Shown: one piece after another, positions 19,233 to 29,607 of the stretch
How positions within the stretch are numbered: the stretch's first letter is position 1
Layout: each line of letters starts with the position of its first letter
NCBI GenBank assembly: GCA_027483125.1
Contig: JAIXVH010000416.1
Span: forward strand, 1-32,061
Length of the DNA: 32,061 nucleotides
From: Acetobacteraceae bacterium
GTDB taxonomy: Bacteria > Pseudomonadota > Alphaproteobacteria > Acetobacterales > Acetobacteraceae
Reading direction: 5' to 3'
Notes under the pieces: model-generated
Told to the model about the DNA's origin: nothing
The model's database searches: none
Seen by the model: the letters and a program-made list of their open reading frames with translations, nothing else
Made by a program: the position numbers and the translations under genes

Positions 19233-20482
19233 ACGCCATCGCCCCCATGCCGCCCGCGCCCGATCCTTGGTCCGTGCCGCTCGACCAGCTCAACCCCGGC
19301 GACCCACGCCGCTTCGAGGCCAATACCCATTGGGAGGCCTTCCGCCGCCTGCGCCAGGAAGCGCCGGTGCACTACACCGCCGACAGCCCGCTCTTCGGCG
19401 CCTATTGGTCGGTCAGCACCTATAAGGAGATCATGCAGGTCGAGAACCGGCCCGACGTGTTTTCCTCCGACAGCATCCATGGCGGCATCAGCATCCGCAA
19501 CCGGCCGGCCGATCTGCGCCTGCCCATGTTCATCGCCATGGACCCGCCGCAGCATGGCGGGCAGCGCGCCACCGTGCAGCCGATTGCCGCACCCACCAAT
19601 GTCGCCAAGCTGGAAGCCACCATCCGCGCGCATGCGGTGGAAATCCTGGAAGGTCTGCCGCGCGGCGAGGCCTTCGACTGGGTGGACCGCGTCTCGATCG
19701 AGTTGACCACGCGCATGCTGGCCACCCTGTTCGACTTCCCCTTCGAGGATCGTCGCCTGCTGCCCTGGTGGTCGGATGTGGCGACCATGCTGCTCCAGCC
19801 CGGCGCCCCTTTGCAGACCGAGGATGAGCGCGAGGCGGTGTTCGTGGAATGCCTGGAATACTTCACCCGGCTGTGGAACCAGCGCGTCAATGCCGAGCCG
19901 CGCCACGACCTGATCAGCATGATGGCGCATAGCCCGGCCACGCGGAACATGACCCCGCGCGAATACCTGGGCAATTTGATCCTGCTGATCGTGGGCGGCA
20001 ACGACACCACGCGCAATTCCATCACCGGCGGGCTGCTGTTCCTCAACCGCAACCCCGACCAATACGCAAAGCTGCGCGCCAACCCCGGGCTCGCCGCCGG
20101 CATGGTCAACGAGATCATCCGCTACCAGACGCCGCTGGCGCATATGCGCCGCACCGCCAATGCGGATTTCGAACTGGGCGGGCAGATGATCCGCGCCGGT
20201 GACAAGGTGGTGATGTGGTATGTCTCGGCCAACCGCGACCCCGGCTTCATCGATGAGCCGGAACGCTTCATCATCGACCGCCGGATGCCGAAGAAGCACC
20301 TCTCCTTCGGCTTCGGCATCCATCGCTGTGTCGGTGAACGCCTGGCCGAATTGCAGCTGCGCGTGCTGTGGGAGGAGATCCTGGCCCGCCTTCCCGAGAT
20401 CGAGGTGCTGGAGGAGCCGACGCGCGTGCTCTCCTCCTTCGTGCATGGCTATCGCAGCATGAAGGTGCGCATCGCGGCCTGA
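19229..20482 (+). CDS. Cytochrome P450, CYP153-like (terminal alkane/fatty acid hydroxylase family)
   Basis: ATGA overlap with the ferredoxin; MFIAMDPPQH, DWVDRVSIELTTRMLATLFDFPFEDR, LISMMAHSPATRNM, IVGGNDTTRNSITGG, HLSFGFGIHRCVGERLAELQLR, all recalled as CYP153 hallmarks. Confidence 0.92.
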   Translation: MNAIAPMPPAPDPWSVPLDQLNPGDPRRFEANTHWEAFRRLRQEAPVHYTADSPLFGAYWSVSTYKEIMQVENRPDVFSSDSIHGGISIRNRPADLRLPMFIAMDPPQHGGQRATVQPIAAPTNVAKLEATIRAHAVEILEGLPRGEAFDWVDRVSIELTTRMLATLFDFPFEDRRLLPWWSDVATMLLQPGAPLQTEDEREAVFVECLEYFTRLWNQRVNAEPRHDLISMMAHSPATRNMTPREYLGNLILLIVGGNDTTRNSITGGLLFLNRNPDQYAKLRANPGLAAGMVNEIIRYQTPLAHMRRTANADFELGGQMIRAGDKVVMWYVSANRDPGFIDEPERFIIDRRMPKKHLSFGFGIHRCVGERLAELQLRVLWEEILARLPEIEVLEEPTRVLSSFVHGYRSMKVRIAA

Positions 20483-20581
20483 CGCCGAATTGACAGGGCG
20501 CGAACGTCAATCCGCCTGAATTGGCGCGCATGACGCTTCCCTGCGGCCCACACATCCGGCTGCCGCCTGGGAGCTGCCGGC

Positions 20582-21757
20582 ATGTCCGCCGCATTGACGC
20601 GACGTCTCGAGGCTTTCGCACCCGCACGCGGCGGTGAATTCGCGCGTTTCGCGGGCTTCGTGCTGCTGTGCTTCGCGGCCAGCCGGGCGCTGCATTATGG
20701 CGTATACCTCTGGGGCGCGGTGCCGGGCGGGCGGTCCTTCGCGCAGGCGCTGTGCCAGTTCGATTGCGGCTGGTACCTGCACACAGCGACGCATGGCTAT
20801 GACGCAGCCCCGCACGCACATGATGCGGGCGATGCCGCGAACTGGGCCTTCTTCCCGCTCTACCAGGCGCTGGTCGCACTGGTCGCGGCGCTGACCACGC
20901 TGCCGGCGCTGCTGGCCGGCATCCTGCTGTCCAACATGCTGGCCATCGCGACCTGCCTGCTGGCCTTCGCCTATTTCGACAGCGCGGCCGCGCGGCGCTA
21001 CTTCGTGGTCATCCTCAGCTTCGCGCCATTCTCCTTCTATCTGAACGCGGTCTACACCGAATCGCTGTTCCTGTTCCTGGTGATGGGCGGGCTGGTGGCG
21101 CTGAAATCGGGCGCCTTCCTGCGCGCGGGCGGTTGGGGCTTCCTGCTCTCGGCCGCGCGGCCGGTCGGCGTGTTCTTCTGCTTCGCCATGGTGGTGGCCA
21201 TGCTGCGCGAGCATCTGCGCGCGGGCGGCCGGTGGCTCGCCTTTCCCGCCCATATGCTGCGCCGGCCCGACCTGATCACCGCGATCCTGTTCTCGGTCTC
21301 GGGGCTGTTCGGCTTCATGGTCTATCTGCACTGGCACATGGGTGATGCCTTCGCCTTCTCCCATGTGCAGCGCGCCTGGGGGCGGGAGATCGGCAATCCG
21401 CTGGCGGTGCTGTGGGATGCGCTGGGCGCGAACGACCTCTCGCTGTTCCTGGCGCGCGACCATTCGCGGCAATGGTGCGCGGCCTGGACGCTGCTGTGGT
21501 TCGCGCTCGCGGGCGTGCTCGCGGCGCGGCGGATGTGGCCCGAATGCATCTTCGCGGTGTTCTGCCTGGTGGTGCCGCTGGCCACCTCCATCCAGTCCAT
21601 GCCGCGCTACGGCTTCGGCGTGGCGCCGCTGCTGATCGCCGCCGCCCTGGTGCTGGAGCGTCTCTCGCCCGGCCCGCTGCGCGCGGGGCTGGTGCTGGCC
21701 GCGCTGAACATCCCACTGCTGGCGATGTGGTTCGCTGGTCACGGAGGCCTGATATGA
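20582..21757 (+). CDS. PIG-V-like GT-C mannosyltransferase family membrane protein
   Basis: FDCGWYLHTATHGY, NWAFFPLYQALV, NAVYTESLFLFLVMGG; many TM segments. Confidence 0.78.
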   Translation: MSAALTRRLEAFAPARGGEFARFAGFVLLCFAASRALHYGVYLWGAVPGGRSFAQALCQFDCGWYLHTATHGYDAAPHAHDAGDAANWAFFPLYQALVALVAALTTLPALLAGILLSNMLAIATCLLAFAYFDSAAARRYFVVILSFAPFSFYLNAVYTESLFLFLVMGGLVALKSGAFLRAGGWGFLLSAARPVGVFFCFAMVVAMLREHLRAGGRWLAFPAHMLRRPDLITAILFSVSGLFGFMVYLHWHMGDAFAFSHVQRAWGREIGNPLAVLWDALGANDLSLFLARDHSRQWCAAWTLLWFALAGVLAARRMWPECIFAVFCLVVPLATSIQSMPRYGFGVAPLLIAAALVLERLSPGPLRAGLVLAALNIPLLAMWFAGHGGLI

Positions 21758-22278
21758 TCCGCCGCCTGCCCTGGTACCTGGCCGCGCTGATGCTCGCGGG
21801 CTTCCAGCTCTACGCGCTGTATCTGGCGCGCAACCCTGCGGTCGACATCGACTACCGCAACTACTTCATGACGCGCAGCAGCGATTGCTGGCCGCGCGCG
21901 GTGCAGGATGTGGCGGTGATCGGCCAGCCGGTGCGCGTCTCGGCCAGCGGCGCCTTCCTGGCCTGCGGCTTCGCCCGGCCCTTGGGCTGGGGCCGCTGGA
22001 CACAGGGCAATGAGGCTAGGCTGCGGCTGCGCTTCACGCCAACCACCGAGCCGCTGGTCTTCCGCTTCGCCGCCATCGCCCGCGCGCCGGTTGCGGTCGA
22101 AGTGCTGGTCAATGGCATTATCGCGCAGCATGTCGCGCTGCAGCCGCAGGGCGGCGTGTTCGATGTGGCGCTGCCGGCCGGCACGGTGCTGGGCGGCCAG
22201 ACGGTGATCGCCTTCCGCTTCGCCGAGGAAGCGCCGCCGATGGGCCTGCAATGGTTCGCGTTGGAACGCGCGAACTGA
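21754..22278 (+). CDS. Hypothetical protein, one N-terminal TM plus beta-rich extracytoplasmic domain
   Basis: ATGA overlap with the GT-C gene; MIRRLPWYLAALMLAGFQLYALYLARNPAVDIDYRNYFM. Confidence 0.75.
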   Translation: MIRRLPWYLAALMLAGFQLYALYLARNPAVDIDYRNYFMTRSSDCWPRAVQDVAVIGQPVRVSASGAFLACGFARPLGWGRWTQGNEARLRLRFTPTTEPLVFRFAAIARAPVAVEVLVNGIIAQHVALQPQGGVFDVALPAGTVLGGQTVIAFRFAEEAPPMGLQWFALERAN

Positions 22279-22281
22279 CAG

Positions 22282-23458
<1,177 letters not shown>

Positions 23459-23469
<11 letters not shown>

Positions 23470-24085
23470 GATGGAACACCCCCGGTTCGTCGCAGCACAG
23501 CAGCAGCCGCGGGCCTTCCTGCGTGCGGGTGATGGGCGGGCTGCGATGCAGGCAATGCGCGCCCGCCAGCTTGCGGCCACGAAACATCGCCACCCCGCAC
23601 AGCGGCGCGCGCGAGACCTGGCACAGTTCCGGGTCGCCCATGCACCATTCCGTGCCCGCGCCGGCATAGGTGCAGAGCATGCGGTACCCCACGGCATCGA
23701 CATGAAAGCGCCGGCAGGCATCGCCGGTCACCGCCTCCAGCCGCAGCCGCACCTGGTCATGGCCGGTCATGGCGGCAAACAGCGTGCCCAGGCGGTAGAT
23801 ATCGGCGAGCAATTCCACGGGCACGCGCAGCGGCAGCTTCTCGGCCAGGCGCTCCACGGCCAGATCGGGCCTGGCCTCGGCGATGGCCGTGAAGGGTGCG
23901 CGCACCAGCATGGGGGCCAGCATCGCTTCCCACCCTTTCGGCACATCGCGCAGCCAGATCGCCAGCGGCACATCCGGGCGCAGCGCGGTCAGCAGCACGC
24001 GTTCATCGGCGCTGATGGCGGCATGCGGAGCGACCGGGGTCGCGCCCACTTCGTCAGGGGCGAAGACTTCGCAAAGGAACGACAT
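23459..24085 (-). CDS. DUF1826 domain-containing protein
   Basis: Start refined to [36 protein letters not shown]...HRSPPI; overlaps the COG0523 GTPase start. Confidence 0.85.
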
Positions 24086-24092
24086 GCTGGAC

Positions 24093-24105
24093 GTTATAGT
24101 ATAAC
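24093..24105. promoter_or_regulatory. Putative Zur box (gttatagtataac)
   Basis: Near-perfect palindrome GTTATA-G-TATAAC just upstream of the DUF1826 ATG. Confidence 0.75.
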
Positions 24106-24107
24106 AT

Positions 24108-25055
24108 TTAGTCCGCCGCCAAGGCCTCCGCGAAGATGGCCGGATCAGCATTGCCGCCACTGACCACGACGCCGATAGCATCGCCCTTCACCTTGCCCGC
24201 CAGCACCGCTGCCAAGGCCACGGCACCGCCCGGTTCGACCACGATCTTCAGATGCTCGAAGGCCATGCGCATGGCGCGGAACACCTCTGCCCGCGTCACC
24301 ACCACGCCGCCCGCCACACGCGGCGCGTTGACGGCGAAAGTCATCTCGCCGGGCATTTTCGACAGCAGCGCATCGCAAAGGCCTTCGCCGGCGCCGTCAT
24401 TGGCCAGGCGCGTGCCTTCGCGCAGGCTGCGGCCGTAATCATCCCAACCCTCGGGCTCCACCGCCCAGACGCGCGCGGCGGGCGCGAGTTCGGCCATGAC
24501 CAGCGCGCAGCCGCCGAGCAACCCGCCGCCGCCAGTGCACACGGCGAGCGCGTCCAGCGGCGGCGCATCCTCCAGCAGTTCCAGCGCGAGCGTGCCCTGC
24601 CCCGCGATCACATGCGGGTGGTCGAAGGGCGGCACGAGGACTGCACCGCGCGCGGCTGCGATCTCACCTGCCAGCGCATGGCGGTCCACGCCATGACGGT
24701 CGAAGGGGATGATCTCCGCACCCCAGCGGCGCGTCGCATCCACCTTCACGACGGGCGCATCGGCGGGCATGGCGATGGTCGCGCGCAGGCCGAGCAAGGC
24801 GGCCGCGCAGGCCACCGCCTGGCCGTGATTGCCGGAACTGTGTGTGACCATATGCGTGCCGGCCGGCAACTGCATCGCCGCGTTCAGCGCGCCGCGCAGC
24901 TTGAAGCTGCCGGTGCGCTGCAAAGGCTCGGGCTTGATGAAGACGGCGGCACCCACAGCGTCATCGATCGCGGGGTGGCGCAGCATCGGCGTGCGGCGAA
25001 TATGCGGCGCGATCCGCGCGGCGGCCGCCCGCACATCGGCGAAGACCGGCAGCAT
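24108..25055 (-). CDS. Threonine/serine dehydratase-like PLP enzyme
   Basis: Start refined to MLPVFADVRAAAARIAPHIRRTP; PLP lysine motif GSFKLRGALNA, SSGNHGQAVA, TGGGGLLGG. Confidence 0.92.
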   Translation of the reverse strand: MLPVFADVRAAAARIAPHIRRTPMLRHPAIDDAVGAAVFIKPEPLQRTGSFKLRGALNAAMQLPAGTHMVTHSSGNHGQAVACAAALLGLRATIAMPADAPVVKVDATRRWGAEIIPFDRHGVDRHALAGEIAAARGAVLVPPFDHPHVIAGQGTLALELLEDAPPLDALAVCTGGGGLLGGCALVMAELAPAARVWAVEPEGWDDYGRSLREGTRLANDGAGEGLCDALLSKMPGEMTFAVNAPRVAGGVVVTRAEVFRAMRMAFEHLKIVVEPGGAVALAAVLAGKVKGDAIGVVVSGGNADPAIFAEALAAD

Positions 25056-26164
25056 CAGGAAAACCTCCGCGGATCGACCAGCGCCACCGCATCCTCGGTG
25101 CCTGGTGGGGGCGCTTCGTCGCGGATCTGGGCTGCGATCAGCATGCCGGCGGCGGGTGCGGTCTGGATGCCATAGCCGCCCTGCCCGCACATCCAGAAGA
25201 AGCCCGGCAGGCGGCCTTCCCCGATCACCAGCGAACGATCCGGCGCGAAGGTCCGCAGGCCCGCCCAGCTGTGTTCCACGCGCTGCACCTCGATATCCAG
25301 CGCCTGCTGCATGCGGTCCACGGCGATGGCGATATCATAGTCATCGGGCCAGGCATCCATGGGTTCGCAATCGGTTTCGTCCGCAGGGCTGAGCATGATC
25401 TTGCTGCGCGCCTCGGGCCGCGCATACCAGCTGTGGCCGACATCGCCGACCAAGGGCCAGCCGCGCACGTCGAAGGGTGCGGGGTCGATGATGCAGGCGG
25501 TGCGGCGCTTGGGTTGCAGGCCCACGCGCGGCTCGCCGGCAAGCTCGGCCACCACATCGCCCCAGGCGCCGGCGGCGTTGACCAGGGTGGGTGCCGCATG
25601 CACCTCGCCGCCCTGGGTTTCGGCGTGCCACAGGCCGTGCTCGTGCCAGATGCGCCCGGCGCGATGGCGGAGCGCAATGCCACCGCCGCGCGCGCGCAGC
25701 TGCTTCAGGTAGCCAGCATGCAAGGCGGCCACCTCGATGTCGAAGCAGTCGGTCTCCAGCGCCGCGCCGGCGGCGTAGCCATCGCGCAGCGCGGGCACCA
25801 TCTCCTTGGCGCGGGCCGGGCTGATGCGCTCGATCACCGCGCCGCCCGAGAGCAATTCCTCCAATGCGGGAAGCTGCTCGGGCGGCGCCAGTTGCAGCAC
25901 CGGGCGCGGCGAGGCCAGCGGCGTCTCGGTGAAGCCCGGCGGCGGATTCTCGAAGAAATCCTTCGACGCCGCAGTCAGGATCCGGACATCCTGCGCGCCG
26001 TAATTGCGGATCCAGATCGCGGCACTGCGCCCGGTGGCGTGGTAGCCTGCGGTATCCTCCGCCTCGAGCAAAATCACCTTGTGGGTGGCGGCCAGGTTGG
26101 CCGCGGCGGTCGCACCCGCCATGCCGGCGCCGATGATCAGCACATCGGCCCGTTCCGCGATCAT
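25055..26164 (-). CDS. FAD-dependent oxidoreductase (glycine/D-amino acid oxidase family)
   Basis: MIAERADVLIIGAGMAGATAAANLA; C-terminal GFFWMCGQGGYGIQTAPAAG; start chosen by an AAGGATGAGG RBS-like sequence. Confidence 0.9.
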   Translation of the reverse strand: MIAERADVLIIGAGMAGATAAANLAATHKVILLEAEDTAGYHATGRSAAIWIRNYGAQDVRILTAASKDFFENPPPGFTETPLASPRPVLQLAPPEQLPALEELLSGGAVIERISPARAKEMVPALRDGYAAGAALETDCFDIEVAALHAGYLKQLRARGGGIALRHRAGRIWHEHGLWHAETQGGEVHAAPTLVNAAGAWGDVVAELAGEPRVGLQPKRRTACIIDPAPFDVRGWPLVGDVGHSWYARPEARSKIMLSPADETDCEPMDAWPDDYDIAIAVDRMQQALDIEVQRVEHSWAGLRTFAPDRSLVIGEGRLPGFFWMCGQGGYGIQTAPAAGMLIAAQIRDEAPPPGTEDAVALVDPRRFS

Positions 26165-26190
26165 TGCCAAAACCTCATCCTTCATAAGTG

Positions 26191-26220
26191 TTGCACGGCG
26201 CCCGCCGCGATGCGTAGGCT
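26191..26220 (+). promoter_or_regulatory. Possible sigma70-type promoter (ttgcac-18-taggct)
   Basis: Located in the divergent spacer upstream of the sugar ABC operon. Confidence 0.3.
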
Positions 26221-26270
26221 TGCCTCCAGCGGCAAAGAACCGCGCGAATAATCGCATGAGGAGGTCCAGA

Positions 26271-27623
26271 ATGTCCAAGCTTGAGGTCACACGCCGAGCC
26301 GCGCTCGGCGCGGGTGTCGCAACGGTCGGCACGCTGTCCGCGCCGGCGGTGTTCGGCCAGCCCACCACCACGATCCGTTGCGGCTTCTGGGACCATTGGG
26401 TCCCCGCCGGCAATGACGTGCTGCGCCGGCTTTGCGCGCAATGGGGTGAGCGCAACCGCGCCAACATCAATGTCGATTTCATCACCTCGGTCGGCAACCA
26501 GAACCTGCTGACGATCGCCGCCCAGGCGCAGTCGCGCTCCGGCCATGACATCCTGTCCTTCCCGACCTGGGAGCCGGCGGCGCATCAGCGCATGCTGGTG
26601 AACGTCGATGACGTGATGGGCAGGCTGACCCGCAAATACGGCCCGGTCACACCGGCCGCGGAGTATCTCGGTAAGCCGGGCGGCAACTGGGTCGCGATCC
26701 CGGCCGTGTCGGGCACGCAGATGAAGCCCGCCTGCGTCCGCTTCGACCTGATGCAGCAGCATGCCGGCATCGATATCCGCGCCATGTGGCCCGCTGAAAA
26801 CCGCGCTGGCCCCGGCGCCGATACCTGGAACTGGGACACCTTCGCGCGCGCCGCCGAAGCCTGCAACCGCGCGGGCGTGCCGTTCGGATTGCCCATGGGC
26901 AGCTTCACCGATGCGGTGGATTGGCTGGGCGCGCTCTTCGCCAGCTACGGCGCCAATGTGATGGATGAGCGCGGCAACATCACCGTGCGCAACAACGCCA
27001 ATCTGCGCGCCGCGGTGGACATGGCCGTGCGCATCTCGCGCCAGCTGCCGAACGACGTCTGGGCATGGGATGACGCATCGAACAACCGCGCGCTGATTTC
27101 CGGCCGTTCGGCGCTGATCTTCAACCCGCCTTCGGCCTGGGTCTCGGCGCGGCGCGACAACCCGGCGGTGGGTGCGCAGTGCTGGACGGTGCCGGTGCCT
27201 TCGGGGCCGCAGGGGCGCTTTGTGGGCTACCTGCCGTATTTCTGGGGCATCTGGAACTTCTCCCGCGTGCAGGGGCCGGCGAAGGAATTGCTGGAATTCC
27301 TCTCCGACCGCGAACAGGCGGATGCGCAGACCAGCACCAGCGCCGGCTATGATATCCCGCCCTTCCTGTCGATGAACGACTTCAATGTGTGGTCGACGGA
27401 AGGCCCGCCGGTCGGCACGGTGTACAATTATCCGCTGCGCGCGCACCACAATGCGCGGACTTCGGTGGCCTTCGCCCCGGCACCGGCGAACCTGGCGGTA
27501 CAGGCCTACAACCAGGCCCTGAACACCAAGCTCATCGCGCGCATCGTGCAGGCGAATGAGAGCGTGGACCAGGCCTTCGGCTGGCTGGAGCGCGAACTGA
27601 ACACCATCCGCCGCGGCGGCTGA
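26271..27623 (+). CDS. Extracellular solute-binding protein family 1 (sugar ABC transporter), Tat-like signal
   Basis: MSKLEVTRRAALGAGVATVGTLSAPAVFG; downstream permease and ATPase genes. Confidence 0.92.
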   Translation: MSKLEVTRRAALGAGVATVGTLSAPAVFGQPTTTIRCGFWDHWVPAGNDVLRRLCAQWGERNRANINVDFITSVGNQNLLTIAAQAQSRSGHDILSFPTWEPAAHQRMLVNVDDVMGRLTRKYGPVTPAAEYLGKPGGNWVAIPAVSGTQMKPACVRFDLMQQHAGIDIRAMWPAENRAGPGADTWNWDTFARAAEACNRAGVPFGLPMGSFTDAVDWLGALFASYGANVMDERGNITVRNNANLRAAVDMAVRISRQLPNDVWAWDDASNNRALISGRSALIFNPPSAWVSARRDNPAVGAQCWTVPVPSGPQGRFVGYLPYFWGIWNFSRVQGPAKELLEFLSDREQADAQTSTSAGYDIPPFLSMNDFNVWSTEGPPVGTVYNYPLRAHHNARTSVAFAPAPANLAVQAYNQALNTKLIARIVQANESVDQAFGWLERELNTIRRGG

Positions 27624-27640
27624 TGGCATGGGTCTGATCG

Positions 27641-27665
27641 CGTCAGGCTGCGCCGCAGCCTGACG
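27641..27665. other. Intercistronic hairpin between SBP and permease (cgtcaggctg/cagcctgacg)
   Basis: 10-bp perfect stem with a 5-nt loop cgccg, further extendable. Confidence 0.7.
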
Positions 27666-27730
27666 AGTGAAGCAACCCCGCAACGCCGGGGCGGCGCCGT
27701 GCCGCCCTCTTCCCGCCCGGAGATCACTGA

Positions 27731-28663
27731 ATGGCCGACAGCATGTCCGCGGCAATCCCCGCGGTGGCGCAGCCGCGCAGCAGCAGCCTGCAAAAGCTGG
27801 CGCGGCGGCGTTCCTCCATTGCCTTCCTGATGACCCTGCCGCTGATCTGCGTGATCCTGGGCCTGGTCGTCTATCCGGCAGGCTACGCGATCTATCTCTC
27901 CATGCTCAGCCGGCGCATGGATGAATTCGTCGGCCTCACGCAGTACGACATCCTGATCGAGAACGACACCTTCTGGCTGGTGGTGTTCCAATCCTGCTTC
28001 TTCGCCGTCACCGCCGTGATCGCCAAGGCCGCGATCGGCTTCTGGCTCGCGCATATGCTGCATCACATCCCGACCAAGGGTCAGCGCAAATGGCGCGGCA
28101 TGCTGCTGGTGCCATGGGTGATCCCGCCGGCACTCTCCACGCTGGGCTGGTGGTGGATGTATGATCCCACCTATTCCTCGCTGAACTGGATTCTGGCGAT
28201 CTTCGCGGTGCCCGCGGTGCCCTGGCTGGGTGAGCCCTGGTGGGCGCGTGTCTCGGTCATCATCGTCAATGTGTGGTACGGCGCGCCGTTCTTCATGATC
28301 ATGTATCTGGCAGCGCTCAAAAGCGTGCCGGAACAGCTCTATGAAGCCGCCGCCATTGACGGCGCGTCATCCTGGCAGCGGCTGCGCTACATCACGCTGC
28401 CGATGATGCAGAACATCATCTCCATCACCGTGCTGTTCAGCCTGATCGTGACGTTTGCGAATTACGACATCGTCCGCGTGCTGACCAATGGCGGCCCGCG
28501 TGACCTGACGCATCTGTTCGCCACCTACGCCTTCCAGGTGGGGATCCTGTCGGGGAACATCCCGCGCGGTGCGGCGGTCTCGCTGTTCATGCTGCCGCTG
28601 CTCGCGATCTTCGCCTTCTTCATCCTGCGCGGCGTCAACCAGCGCAACAAGGAGATGATGTGA
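27731..28663 (+). CDS. Sugar ABC transporter permease (MalF/UgpA type)
   Basis: EAA loop YEAAAIDGASSWQRLRYITLPMM. Confidence 0.94.
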   Translation: MADSMSAAIPAVAQPRSSSLQKLARRRSSIAFLMTLPLICVILGLVVYPAGYAIYLSMLSRRMDEFVGLTQYDILIENDTFWLVVFQSCFFAVTAVIAKAAIGFWLAHMLHHIPTKGQRKWRGMLLVPWVIPPALSTLGWWWMYDPTYSSLNWILAIFAVPAVPWLGEPWWARVSVIIVNVWYGAPFFMIMYLAALKSVPEQLYEAAAIDGASSWQRLRYITLPMMQNIISITVLFSLIVTFANYDIVRVLTNGGPRDLTHLFATYAFQVGILSGNIPRGAAVSLFMLPLLAIFAFFILRGVNQRNKEMM

Positions 28664-29538
28664 TGCAGGCCGCCACCATGGGTCGCCGCTCCGGCAGTTT
28701 GCGTGCGGAACGCCGCTGGGCGCTCTGGACCGCCTATGTCTCGCTGATCATCGCCTGCGTCATCTTCCTGATGCCGCCGGTCTACATGCTGATCACCTCG
28801 CTCAAGACCAATGCGGAAATGGCCAATCTGCAGGGCAACCCGTGGATCGTGCTGAACCCGACGCTCGAGCATTACCGCGCCATCGTGGAGAACCCGCTCT
28901 TCCTCACCTTCTTCTGGAACAGCATCAAGGTCACGGTGGTGACGGTGATCCTGTCCATGGTGATTTCGGTGCTGGCGGCCTTCGCGCTGGCGCGCATGCG
29001 CTTCTGGGGTTCGCAATGGCTCGCGACCGGCGTGTTCCTGACCTACCTGGTGCCCGACACGCTGCTGTTCATCCCGCTCTACCAGATCGTCGGCGGGCTT
29101 GGGCTGCTGAACAACACCTGGGGGCTGGTGCTGGTCTATCCCACGCTGACCGTGCCCTTCTGCACCTGGATCATGATCGGCTATTTCGCCTCGATCCCGA
29201 AGGAACTCGACGAAGCCGCGCTGATCGATGGCGCATCCTGGCCGCAGATGCTGATCAAGATCTTCATCCCCGTCGCACTGCCGGGCATCATCGCGGCCAC
29301 CATCTTCGCCTTCACCGTGTCTTGGGCGGCCTTCGTCTACCCCACGGCCTTCATCACCACGCCCGACCAGATGCCGCTGACCATCGGCGTCGTCTCCACG
29401 CTGGTGCGCGGTGACACCTTCGCCTGGGGGCAGATCATGGCAGGCGCCCTGCTGGCCGCACTGCCGCCGGTGATCGTCTACGCATTCCTGATGGATTACT
29501 ACATCGCGGGCCTGACGGCCGGCGCAACCAAGGGTTAG
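28660..29538 (+). CDS. Carbohydrate ABC transporter permease (MalG/UgpE type)
   Basis: EAA loop DEAALIDGASWPQMLIKIFIPVALPG; ATGA overlap with the previous gene. Confidence 0.94.
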   Translation: MMQAATMGRRSGSLRAERRWALWTAYVSLIIACVIFLMPPVYMLITSLKTNAEMANLQGNPWIVLNPTLEHYRAIVENPLFLTFFWNSIKVTVVTVILSMVISVLAAFALARMRFWGSQWLATGVFLTYLVPDTLLFIPLYQIVGGLGLLNNTWGLVLVYPTLTVPFCTWIMIGYFASIPKELDEAALIDGASWPQMLIKIFIPVALPGIIAATIFAFTVSWAAFVYPTAFITTPDQMPLTIGVVSTLVRGDTFAWGQIMAGALLAALPPVIVYAFLMDYYIAGLTAGATKG

Positions 29539-29607
29539 CCCGTCCGACCGCCGCAGCGCCGGATGGCGCGAAGGCGTGAATCGGCCGGGCCAAAGAAGGA
29601 TACGCTG

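Noticed and set aside
16310-20446. 1378-aa minus-strand ORF
   Set aside because: Shadow frame opposite the well-supported molybdoenzyme, ferredoxin and P450 genes; low-complexity H/G/R/A-rich sequence typical of antisense frames in high-GC DNA.
20490-20510. ttgac-N11-gtcaa inverted repeat upstream of the GT-C gene
   Set aside because: Short arms, no known regulator matched; may simply include a TTGAC -35 element.
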